Source: Candidatus Bathyarchaeota archaeon
GTDB lineage: Archaea; Thermoproteota; Bathyarchaeia; Bathyarchaeales; Bathycorpusculaceae
DNA length: 64,000 nt
NCBI GenBank assembly: GCA_018396705.1
Contig: JAGTQZ010000001.1
Location: forward strand, 62,001 to 126,000
Reading direction: 5' to 3'
Position 1 is the first letter of the stretch. Every line of letters starts with the position of its first letter. The notes under the pieces were generated by a model. The model had not been told where the DNA came from. It saw only the letters and a program-made list of their open reading frames with translations, and did no database searches. Shown here piece by piece: positions 17,111-23,829 of the stretch. The position numbers and the translations under genes are program-made.

Positions 17111-17830
17111 ATGGTTTTGGTGATGATCTTACTATTTGGGTCTAGTGTGTCAATACCCGTTTTTATGCAAGAAGTAGTTGTTACCGCGTTGCTTTTCACC
17201 TGGGTTATTTTTGTGGCTGGGGTTTTAACGCGGAAGATTTATTGCAAAATGGTTAGAGATGGTGTGCCCAATAACGTTGCAGTCTATTATAACAGGAAAG
17301 TCATCCATGTTTTGACCGGTGGTTTTGTAGCTTTTCTGGTTCCTTACACTTTTAAGACGCCTATCTTTCCGTTTGTCATGGCTATTCTTTTAGCTATTTT
17401 CTTATATATACCTCACAAGAGGGGAAGGCTGATGCATTGGTTTCAAGTGGAAGAAAACGCTTATGAAGTTTCATTTTGTGTCATGTGGGGGATTATAATA
17501 ACATTAGGTTGGATTGTTTCTGGAAGCTTTTGGCTTGGAGTGCTGCCGGTGTTGTTTATGTCTGTTGGGGATGCATTAACTGGGATAATGCGCAACATGC
17601 TATACAAGAAAAGAACTAAATCATGGTGGGGGAATCTTGCCATGGCTATTTTCTCTGTACCAGTCGGCGCGGCGTTTTTAGGCATAGCCGGAGCCGTTGC
17701 TGGTGCTGTCGCCTCTTTAGTAGAGCATTTTGAGTCAAATCCAATAGATGACAATGTTACTGTGCCCTTGTCTGCTTTTCTAATACTGGTTGCGGTAAGG
17801 TTTTATGCACCTTGGTTGTTGTCAATTTAA
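17111..17830 (+). CDS. Membrane CTP-dependent kinase/cytidylyltransferase-like protein (dolichol or phytol kinase family)
   Basis: It is 239 residues with about six membrane segments. Conserved family features are Arg-Lys-Val-Ile-His-Val-Leu-Thr-Gly near residue 62, Ser-Val-Gly-Asp-Ala-Leu-Thr-Gly near 155, Lys-Ser-Trp-Trp-Gly-Asn near 175, and Glu-His-Phe followed by Asp-Asp-Asn-Val-Thr-Val-Pro near 215. These match the SEC59/DGK1/VTE5 group, which phosphorylates polyprenol, diacylglycerol or phytol with CTP. In an archaeon an isoprenoid alcohol is the likely substrate. It converges with the small membrane gene that follows. Confidence 0.75.
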   Translation: MVLVMILLFGSSVSIPVFMQEVVVTALLFTWVIFVAGVLTRKIYCKMVRDGVPNNVAVYYNRKVIHVLTGGFVAFLVPYTFKTPIFPFVMAILLAIFLYIPHKRGRLMHWFQVEENAYEVSFCVMWGIIITLGWIVSGSFWLGVLPVLFMSVGDALTGIMRNMLYKKRTKSWWGNLAMAIFSVPVGAAFLGIAGAVAGAVASLVEHFESNPIDDNVTVPLSAFLILVAVRFYAPWLLSI

Positions 17831-17840
17831 GATTCTTGAG

Positions 17841-18053
17841 CTAATAGGCTGTCTTTGCAAAAATTTTTTTCATTGTTATATAGATTATTAGGCAACCAAA
17901 GATGATGGCTCCCGATAAGAGGGAGTAGACAGCTAGTGAAACAAATTGTTTCTTTAATAGGTCTTCGGTTGCTGTGAAGGATAAGAATGAAAAATAGAAA
18001 GATAGGAAGGAGCATATGGCTACCGCGATTATTATGACTGATTCAATCTTCAA
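17841..18053 (-). CDS. Small two-helix membrane protein
   Basis: It is 70 residues with two hydrophobic segments (about 5-27 and 40-60) separated by a short polar loop containing Glu-Asp-Leu-Leu-Lys-Lys. No motif identifies it. It is the gene just left of the viral module, on the same strand, and could be host or viral. Confidence 0.55.
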   Translation of the reverse strand: MKIESVIIIAVAICSFLSFYFSFLSFTATEDLLKKQFVSLAVYSLLSGAIIFGCLIIYITMKKIFAKTAY

Positions 18054-18133
18054 TTAAGGTGCACCGACATGTTTTGATTAAGCTTATTGTGCCGCTTCAG
18101 AAAGGTTTTGTGGATTCTCGGTAAAGATTTGTG

Positions 18134-19597
18134 CTATGGTTTAGCGTTTGGATTTCGCTTCCAGAAAAGATAGACTTTTGTCTGTGCGAGGAAGGCTAAC
18201 CGTTTCAATGCGGCTGCCAATTCTTTGGCGTCGAGTTTTTTAAGTTTTTCTTGGAACTCCTCGTGATTTGGGTAGGCTTTGCTTATGGCTATTATCCTTT
18301 TTCTTGAGATGCCGCCTTTTTCTGAGAGTTCTGCGAGGATTTCTATGACTTTTTCTTTTCCGATTTTCATGATTTTTTCGATGTTGTTTTTTTGGCTTTG
18401 AAGCATGATTAGTTTGAAGCCTAGCGCGTTTAGCTTTTCTACGGCTTCTTGTAGGTGTTTGTTGGGTTTTGTCTCGGCGATTTTCTGCATTCCAGCTCTT
18501 TCGAAGAAGGGGTTGTATTTTGCCATGACGGCTAATGTCTCCACGTAGGGTGTTCCGGCTAAGGGCAGTGTTTCCTTGACGATTTTTGTGCCGAGTCCTA
18601 TGCTTCGGTATTTCGGGTGGATTATTACGCGGGTTATGGTGCTTACTTCCCTTTGGAGTTGTTTTAGAGTGCCTTTCCAGACGCGGTTTCTTCCAAACAT
18701 TGTTGGCGGTGGATAGCTGTAGACGATTACTCCGCATGTTTCTTTTCCGCGTTTTAGGGTGAAGATTTTTCTTGGTGGGGGTAGGTGGGCTGAGCGGTAG
18801 TGGAAAATGCTTAAAGCCTTGTAGTCGACGGTTGTGCCCTCTTCTATACGCATTTCACGGGTGAGACTGCATTCCAAGGTTGGCGTGTTTGGGTAATATT
18901 GGACTGTTATTTCTTTGCCGTAGCGTTTGTGAATGTGCACTGATGGGTTTAAGTCTTCAAAGAGGTCTGTGTGGGTTGTGGCGGCTAGGACGGTTTTGCC
19001 GGTTTTTCTGGCTAGTTTTTGGAGGTTGTAGGCGACTATTTTGGCTGTGTCCCGGTCTAGGGTTGATGCGAACTCGTCTAGTATCCAGACTTGGGCTTGG
19101 CTTTCTATGAGTTTGGCGATTTTGTAGCGATATTTTTGTCCGTCGCTTAGTTGGCGGTATGGGCGCAGAAACAGAAAGGCGTCGTTTAAGCCTACAAGGC
19201 TTAGGAGTTCGATGGCTTCTTGAAGGTTTTTGCCGACGGTTTCTATTATAGGTTTGTTTGGTGGGGGTTTGATGGCTTTTATGTTTATGCACGTTTGGCT
19301 TGTGTGTCTGCGGAGGTCCTTTTCTAGGGCTTTTAGAAGGGTGCTTTTTCCGCTTCCGCTTTCGCCTGTAATGTAGACTATGTCGCCTTTCTCGATTTTC
19401 AGTTCCATGTTGTCGTAGACTGTGAATTTTTGTTGTTGGTCTATGCCTAGTCCGAAGGCTTCTGCCACTGCTAGGACGCGTTCTGTTGGTTTTGGTGGGG
19501 CTGTCGTGTAGGCTATGTTTATGATGTATTTGCCGGTTTTTTGGTCGTATCGGCGTTTTACGGCTTGGATTTTGAAGAGTTCGCTTGGGTGTTTCAT
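18134..19597 (-). CDS. ABC-type ATPase fused to GNAT acetyltransferase domain (COG2401-like)
   Basis: It is 487 residues. Residues about 45-225 are an ABC ATPase: Walker A Gly-Glu-Ser-Gly-Ser-Gly-Lys-Ser-Thr (78-86), signature Leu-Ser-Asp-Gly-Gln (150-154), Walker B Val-Trp-Ile-Leu-Asp-Glu (170-175) and an H-loop Thr-His. Residues about 265-400 are a GNAT domain with the acyl-CoA loop His-Pro-Lys-Tyr-Arg-Ser-Ile-Gly-Leu-Gly (327-336) and Asn-Pro-Phe-Phe-Glu-Arg-Ala-Gly-Met (362-370). No membrane segments exist, so it is not a transporter. It overlaps terL by 4 bases, which ties it to DNA packaging. The substrate may be DNA, as for Mom-type GNATs, but that is only inference. Confidence 0.85.
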   Translation of the reverse strand: MKHPSELFKIQAVKRRYDQKTGKYIINIAYTTAPPKPTERVLAVAEAFGLGIDQQQKFTVYDNMELKIEKGDIVYITGESGSGKSTLLKALEKDLRRHTSQTCINIKAIKPPPNKPIIETVGKNLQEAIELLSLVGLNDAFLFLRPYRQLSDGQKYRYKIAKLIESQAQVWILDEFASTLDRDTAKIVAYNLQKLARKTGKTVLAATTHTDLFEDLNPSVHIHKRYGKEITVQYYPNTPTLECSLTREMRIEEGTTVDYKALSIFHYRSAHLPPPRKIFTLKRGKETCGVIVYSYPPPTMFGRNRVWKGTLKQLQREVSTITRVIIHPKYRSIGLGTKIVKETLPLAGTPYVETLAVMAKYNPFFERAGMQKIAETKPNKHLQEAVEKLNALGFKLIMLQSQKNNIEKIMKIGKEKVIEILAELSEKGGISRKRIIAISKAYPNHEEFQEKLKKLDAKELAAALKRLAFLAQTKVYLFWKRNPNAKP

Positions 19598-20952
19598 TTT
19601 GGCACTATCCAGAGGTTTGGCGTTTGTGGTTTGGTTTTTGCTGCGTATGCGGCTAATGCTAGGCTCCAGAAGCAGTCGTCTTTTGTGCCTTCTGGGTGAG
19701 TTAGGCGTATTCTGCCTTCTTTTGTTAGTTGGTAGCGTTCCGTGTTTAGTTCCGCTATGAGTTCTGGATCGTAGGGGATTTTGAGGCGTTTTTCCGTCAT
19801 CAACTGTTTTAGGTTATTGGCGAGTTGTTCTTTGGTTTCCATTGTGAATTTTATGCCTTCAGCCGCTTTTATGCCGGTGTTTTGCATGTCTTCTAGGGTG
19901 TATTCGCCTACTCCTGTCATGTCCACGAGGATTTTGTGGATGGTTTGCCATCTCCCGCAAAGCGTTTTGACGTAGCCTATTACTGTGGCGTATGGTGTTT
20001 TAAGCGGGAACCGGTGCATGTGCACAAGCTTTAGCGTGTTTTCCTCCGCTTTTAGCACTGCCAGTGCGGTGTGGTCTTGGTGTTTGCCTAGGTCTAGTCC
20101 TGCGTAGAGTTCGCCTTGCATTGGCGTGTTGAAGCTTGTGTATTCTAGGGTGGGGTCTATGCAGGCTACTATTAGCTGTTGGGTTAGCCATGTGTTTTGG
20201 TCTTCTGCCCATTCGGCTTGCATTTCGCGTTGCCATCGCCATTGGTCGTTTTCCAGTTGCCGCCTTATTTTTTGGAGGATTTCGCGTTTTAGTGGTCCGT
20301 TTGGTTCTGTGGCTTGTTGATGGGTGACGTGGCTTTTGGCGTAGTCGCTGTAGGCTGGGTCATGCCATATTCGCCAGAAAATGCTGTCTGTGTGCCATGG
20401 CGTGCTTGTGCATATGAATTTGCCGTTTGTTGCGCTAAGCGTGAACAGTATCGCATCATACAGGTCTTTGTCGTTTGGGATGAAGTTGAACTCGTCGGCG
20501 TAGACCACATGGAGTGTGGGTCCGCGGATGGTTTCAGGATTATTCGGAAAAGCCTCTATTATGCTTCCGTTTTTTAGGCGTATGGCTGTTTGCTGGGGTT
20601 TCTCGTATAAGGATGGCGGCAGCCTTTTTAGGAGCGTGTTTATTCGGCGTATGACGTGTTTTGTTTGGCGCCAGCTTGGTCCAACGATGCCTATTTGCGT
20701 GTTTGGATTTGTTAGCGCATAGTGCAGTAGTAGGGCGGATACGGTTTGGGTTTTTCCGCTTTGGCGGCACCATCTGGCAGCCGTAAACTGACTTGTTTGG
20801 AACTTGCGGATTAGGTCTGCTTGGTACTGGGTTGGCTGGAAGCCCAACACGTTTGTGCAGAATTCTATTGGGTCGGCGGGGATGGGCGGCGCTGTGGCTT
20901 CAGTTAGCGCTTGTTCCAGCCTTTTGAGTTTTTGTTTTTGCCGCGGCTTCAT
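19594..20952 (-). CDS. terL: Terminase large subunit
   Basis: It is 452 residues and would be the ATP-driven DNA packaging motor. The ATPase half has a Walker A variant, Arg-Gln-Ser-Gly-Lys-Thr-Gln (about 61-67), and Walker B with Val-Val-Tyr-Ala-Asp-Glu-Phe. The RNase H-like nuclease half has Gly-Leu-Asp-Leu-Gly-Lys (about 268), Val-Asp-Met-Thr-Gly-Val-Gly (about 316) and a C-terminal Asp-Asp-Cys-Phe-Trp-Ser-Leu-Ala. All expected acidic residues are present, so it looks intact. Its start overlaps terS by 53 bases and its end overlaps the ABC-GNAT gene. Confidence 0.93.
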   Translation of the reverse strand: MKPRQKQKLKRLEQALTEATAPPIPADPIEFCTNVLGFQPTQYQADLIRKFQTSQFTAARWCRQSGKTQTVSALLLHYALTNPNTQIGIVGPSWRQTKHVIRRINTLLKRLPPSLYEKPQQTAIRLKNGSIIEAFPNNPETIRGPTLHVVYADEFNFIPNDKDLYDAILFTLSATNGKFICTSTPWHTDSIFWRIWHDPAYSDYAKSHVTHQQATEPNGPLKREILQKIRRQLENDQWRWQREMQAEWAEDQNTWLTQQLIVACIDPTLEYTSFNTPMQGELYAGLDLGKHQDHTALAVLKAEENTLKLVHMHRFPLKTPYATVIGYVKTLCGRWQTIHKILVDMTGVGEYTLEDMQNTGIKAAEGIKFTMETKEQLANNLKQLMTEKRLKIPYDPELIAELNTERYQLTKEGRIRLTHPEGTKDDCFWSLALAAYAAKTKPQTPNLWIVPK

Positions 20953-21298
20953 TTATGAGCTCCTCTAGTTTAGCCAAGTCTTCGTCTATTTGGCGTTCGT
21001 CGAAGGTGTTGGAGACGCTGTTTATTATTTGGGCTATGTAGGCGGCGACGCGTGCCCATTTTTGCCTTTGGCTTAGGGTTAGTTTTTGGGGTTTGCCATC
21101 TTCTGTTTGGTATTTCACTTCGCCCTTTGCAAGGGCGGATGCCATGTTGAAGATTTCCTGAAGCTGTTCTATGGTTTTTAATCGGATTTTCTGGGTGTCT
21201 GCTTTCAACTCTTCTTTGAGCTGGGCTATGCGGCGCTTCACCATGGATGTGCGGGAAGCCTTGGAACGGTCAATTTTGTTGTTGGCGGCGGATTGCAA
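20900..21298 (-). CDS. terS: Probable terminase small subunit
   Basis: About 132 residues, lysine- and glutamine-rich, predicted helical with a long central coiled coil, directly ahead of terL. That is the place and build of a TerS, which recognises DNA and feeds it to TerL. The frame is open to 21391, but a strong GAGGGGG sequence at 21307-21313 lies 8 bases before a TTG at 21298. That start avoids overlap with the upstream membrane gene. The identification rests mainly on context. Confidence 0.65.
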   Translation of the reverse strand: MQSAANNKIDRSKASRTSMVKRRIAQLKEELKADTQKIRLKTIEQLQEIFNMASALAKGEVKYQTEDGKPQKLTLSQRQKWARVAAYIAQIINSVSNTFDERQIDEDLAKLEELINEAAAKTKTQKAGTSAN

Positions 21299-21312
21299 AA
21301 TTGATACCCCCT

Positions 21313-21543
21313 CTAGGTTTTTTGCGCTATGAGGATGCCGCTTACGGTGCCCGTTAAGCCCGTTATGGCGGCGAAGATTTCGCTGTTCCACTTGCCAAGA
21401 AAAGCTAAATGGGCGACTTCAAGCGCTGATAGGCACATGGTCATGGCAATGGCGAATTTTACGCCGTAGACTAGACGCGAGTCTGGTGGGATTTCGCGGT
21501 TCCGCACACGCCTCGTCAAAGCCCGTTTAATCCAGTCATCCAT
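21313..21543 (-). CDS. Small two-helix membrane protein (holin-like)
   Basis: It is 76 residues. A basic N-terminus (Arg-Arg-Val-Arg-Asn-Arg) is followed by two hydrophobic helices (about 26-46 and 54-73) joined by a short turn. That topology fits a class II holin, but short membrane proteins are easily over-called. The ATG overlaps the stop of the upstream gene (ATGGATGA), so it is coupled to it and lies just ahead of terS. A second small membrane protein of similar build is encoded at 33642-33881. Confidence 0.55.
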   Translation of the reverse strand: MDDWIKRALTRRVRNREIPPDSRLVYGVKFAIAMTMCLSALEVAHLAFLGKWNSEIFAAITGLTGTVSGILIAQKT

Positions 21544-21922
21544 GGCTAACAGCCTTCTGCTGCTTTTTGCCCTCGGCTGAGGCGCGTTTTCCACCAACCA
21601 AGAAGCTGTTCAAGAGCTGTTTAGCCTCTTCAGGCGGCACATGCGCCTTAGCGACTACGGTGGCATTACACGCCCAAGCCAAAGGCACAGCCGTATAATC
21701 AATGTCATAGAAGCCATCAGCATAACGAAAACAGTTCTGCGCCAAGATAACATGCCGGTTCTTAGCGCCCAAAACACCCAAAAACACGCCCCAACTAACC
21801 ACCGGAACATCAATGCCATTCAAGCCGCCGCTGAGACTCTTGCCGATGCTAGCGTCAAACCACTCAACACGAACCAAATCACCGAAGCTTAACTCCTTAA
21901 CCCACCTAACAACATCCCTCAT
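21536..21922 (-). CDS. Hypothetical viral protein
   Basis: It is 128 residues and opens the packaging operon. The middle looks beta-rich (Val-Pro-Val-Val-Ser-Trp-Gly-Val-Phe-Leu-Gly-Val-Leu-Gly), and the C-terminus is lysine-rich and probably disordered. No family is recognised. A TATA-like element at 21957-21964 sits 35 bases upstream of its ATG, so it likely leads a transcript that includes the membrane protein, terS, terL and ABC-GNAT. Confidence 0.65.
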   Translation of the reverse strand: MRDVVRWVKELSFGDLVRVEWFDASIGKSLSGGLNGIDVPVVSWGVFLGVLGAKNRHVILAQNCFRYADGFYDIDYTAVPLAWACNATVVAKAHVPPEEAKQLLNSFLVGGKRASAEGKKQQKAVSHG

Positions 21923-21956
21923 ACACCATCATCAAACAGAAACGAAAAGCAAACCG

Positions 21957-21964
21957 AATATAAA
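21957..21964 (-). promoter_or_regulatory. TATA-like promoter of the packaging operon
   Basis: On the minus strand, TTTATATT lies 35 bases before the first ATG of the packaging genes. The surrounding 300 bases (21923-22282) hold no other gene and separate this operon from a divergently read toxin-antitoxin pair. Confidence 0.45.
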
Positions 21965-22251
21965 GAAAAACGAAATTTAGAAATTCATAAATTTGCCTGT
22001 TGATTCTCCTCAAATCAAGTTTCGTTCTAATTATTGATGGCAAATGAAGCAAAACAAAATAAGCACCGCAATCTCACTACGCTTGGTGAACCACTTGAAT
22101 AAAAAGAATTGGCAAGTTTCTTTCATAATTAAGGGGTTAATTGTTCCTAATGAAGACCTATGGAGACGTAATTATCAAACGTCGCGGCAAAACTTCGATG
22201 AAGCACAATTTGTTCAGAGTGTTTCAAATTTTGCGGTATGCTTATATGCTT

Positions 22252-22272
22252 GTATATTGTATACTTGTATAC
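22252..22272 (+). promoter_or_regulatory. Operator-like triple repeat before the vapBC pair
   Basis: Three near-identical octamers follow each other: GTATATT, GTATACTT, GTATACGT. GTATAC is itself palindromic. They lie just upstream of the antitoxin ATG at 22283 and next to a TATA-like TTATAT at 22241-22246. RHH antitoxins typically bind such tandem short repeats to repress their own operon. Confidence 0.5.
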
Positions 22273-22282
22273 GTGAAACAAT

Positions 22283-22510
22283 ATGGTTGAGACGACCACC
22301 ATTAGGGTTTCGAAATCCACACTTAAAATGCTTGAAAAGCTGCGCCGAAAGCTTGGAGTCCAAACCCTAGACGAAACCATTAGAGTTTTCATCGCCCAGC
22401 AACGCAGACAACGCCTAAGTGAAGTCTTTGGCATTGACAAGGGCAAAATTAAGCCTTTCATGGAGGAAGATCGCGGTGAAAATGGCGGCAGCAGCGGCGG
22501 TGGTTGTTGA
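22283..22510 (+). CDS. vapB: RHH-type antitoxin (VapB-like)
   Basis: It is 75 residues. The start has the ribbon-helix-helix pattern: Thr-Thr-Thr-Ile-Arg-Val-Ser as the DNA-contacting strand, then two helices around a Gly-Val-Gln turn. The C-terminus is acidic and glycine-rich, a likely toxin-binding tail. It overlaps the PIN-domain toxin gene, as antitoxin-toxin pairs do. It is transcribed against the surrounding viral genes. Confidence 0.8.
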   Translation: MVETTTIRVSKSTLKMLEKLRRKLGVQTLDETIRVFIAQQRRQRLSEVFGIDKGKIKPFMEEDRGENGGSSGGGC

Positions 22511-22907
22511 CTCTTACGCTTGGATTGAAATTTTCATAGGCAGCAGCCAAGGCGAAAAAGCCCTAGAAGCCATTCAAGAAGCTGAAGAGGCTTACACTCC
22601 AGACATTGTTTTGGCAGAAATAGCCCGAAAATACATGCGCGAAGGTGCAAAAGAAACCCTCATCCAACAACGCCTAAAAACCATAGAAGAGACCACAGAA
22701 ATAACCCCAATAAACACGCAAACAGCCATAGAATCCGCCAAATGCTATATGCAGCTAACAGAAAAAGCCAAAAAAGAAGGCTTAACGGCTCCCAGCCTCT
22801 TCGACGCCATAATACTGGCGACAGCGAAAACCCTAAACGCGAAACTCATAACAGGGGACCAACACTTTAAGGACTTAAACCAAACCATTTGGATAGGCGA
22901 AACTTAA
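22476..22907 (+). CDS. vapC: PIN-domain ribonuclease toxin (VapC-like)
   Basis: About 143 residues. The four acidic PIN residues are visible: Asp in Val-Val-Val-Asp-Ser-Tyr-Ala-Trp, Glu in Ile-Val-Leu-Ala-Glu-Ile, and two Asp in Ser-Leu-Phe-Asp-Ala-Ile and Ile-Thr-Gly-Asp-Gln-His-Phe. VapC toxins cleave tRNA or rRNA. A GGAGGA sequence lies about 9 bases before the GTG at 22476; the ATG at 22482 is an equally good start. It overlaps the antitoxin gene by about 30 bases. Confidence 0.88.
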   Translation: MKMAAAAAVVVDSYAWIEIFIGSSQGEKALEAIQEAEEAYTPDIVLAEIARKYMREGAKETLIQQRLKTIEETTEITPINTQTAIESAKCYMQLTEKAKKEGLTAPSLFDAIILATAKTLNAKLITGDQHFKDLNQTIWIGET

Positions 22908-23000
22908 GCCAAAATCCACCATAGACTTGGCGGGTTCAGGAGCGAAACACGCAACCCGAGAAGAAGTGAAGCGCCTCTTGCCAGGCTAAGATAAAAATGT

Positions 23001-23270
23001 CTAAAGCATTTTTGTTAGGTCTTCGTAGACTTTGCTTCTATACCCAACAAACAAGACGATTACTTTACTGTTGTTTTTGTCTATTTCATATATGGCTCTG
23101 TAATCGCCTACGCGTAAACTCCAGAAAGCCGAAGGTTTTAGGCGTTTCCCAGCCTTCTCCGGATTAACCTCCAACCTTTTAAGCGCCTCGACAACGCGGT
23201 TTCTAACAGCCTCATCCAGTCTGGAGAGCTCTTTAACCGCTTTAGGATGCAGAAAAACCCTAAAACCCAC
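23001..23270 (-). CDS. relE: RelE/ParE-family toxin
   Basis: It is 89 residues. The sequence shows the RelE fold: Lys-Ala-Val-Lys-Glu-Leu near the start, Leu-Lys-Pro-Ser-Ala-Phe-Trp-Ser-Leu-Arg-Val-Gly-Asp-Tyr-Arg-Ala-Ile-Tyr in the middle and a Val-Gly-Tyr-Arg-Ser-Lys-Val-Tyr ending. RelE toxins cut mRNA on the ribosome, while ParE relatives poison gyrase. Its start overlaps the antitoxin stop by one base. Confidence 0.88.
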   Translation of the reverse strand: MGFRVFLHPKAVKELSRLDEAVRNRVVEALKRLEVNPEKAGKRLKPSAFWSLRVGDYRAIYEIDKNNSKVIVLFVGYRSKVYEDLTKML

Positions 23271-23488
23271 TATAAGTCCTCTAGTGGAATAAGCTTTTCA
23301 GGATGCCGCCGGGCTTCTTCGCTACGCCTAACAAGCATCCTAAAAAACTCGCGGGTATTCTCTCGCTCTTGATAAAACTCTATCATAGCCTTAATAGCAT
23401 CGCTTCTACTCTTGAAGCGACCCTCAGCAACCCAACGGTCAATCTCCTCAACAACTTTCTCCGGCAATCTAAGCTGAACTTGAGTCAT
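23270..23488 (-). CDS. RHH antitoxin partner of the RelE-like toxin
   Basis: It is 72 residues. The N-terminus Thr-Gln-Val-Gln-Leu-Arg-Leu-Pro is an RHH beta strand, followed by Val-Val-Glu-Glu-Ile-Asp and Phe-Lys-Ser-Arg-Ser-Asp-Ala-Ile-Lys helices (CopG/ParD-like). The acidic C-terminal tail should cover the toxin. A perfect inverted repeat sits 11 bases upstream of its ATG and is a likely autoregulatory operator. Confidence 0.82.
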   Translation of the reverse strand: MTQVQLRLPEKVVEEIDRWVAEGRFKSRSDAIKAMIEFYQERENTREFFRMLVRRSEEARRHPEKLIPLEDL

Positions 23489-23498
23489 AACCCTTTAC

Positions 23499-23516
23499 GT
23501 AAACAAAAACGTTTAC
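23499..23516 (-). promoter_or_regulatory. Inverted repeat operator of the relE-type operon
   Basis: GTAAAC and GTTTAC form a perfect 6-bp inverted repeat with a 6-base spacer, 11 to 28 bases upstream of the antitoxin start. The spacing suits a dimeric RHH repressor. Confidence 0.5.
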
Positions 23517-23606
23517 AAAACACTTAAGCATTTCGGCCCAACTCCAATCAGCACCCAGCAGACCGCCAAACACTGGGATGCCCAAAACAGCCTAGTCTGT
23601 TGCATG

Positions 23607-23822
23607 TTAGCAGATTGTGCTTCCAGCCTCAACCCTTAAGCGCTTAATGAGCGCCTTAACCCGCTGCTCGTCTCGAAGATAATCCTCTATTATGGCGTTT
23701 GCCAAAACATAAATCCGTAAATCGTTAAGCAAAGCCAACTTCCGAATCTCCCGGTGTAAATCCTCCCGAACCTCAACAACAGTGCGCCTACAACAGCCCC
23801 TAGCCAACATGCCATCCTCCAT
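23607..23822 (-). CDS. Small RHH-like protein at the end of the tail operon
   Basis: It is 71 residues. After a cysteine-containing N-terminus it reads Thr-Val-Val-Glu-Val-Arg-Glu-Asp-Leu-His, then two helices around Leu-Leu-Asn-Asp-Leu, a ribbon-helix-helix pattern. It starts 7 bases after the tail hub gene stops and so is probably transcribed with it. It could be a viral regulator or an antitoxin without a toxin. Confidence 0.6.
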   Translation of the reverse strand: MEDGMLARGCCRRTVVEVREDLHREIRKLALLNDLRIYVLANAIIEDYLRDEQRVKALIKRLRVEAGSTIC

Positions 23823-23829
23823 CAGGCTT

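Noticed and set aside
18240-19292. Arg/Lys-rich frames opposite or alongside the ABC-GNAT gene
   Set aside because: They are alternative frames of the ABC-GNAT coding sequence with low-complexity translations.
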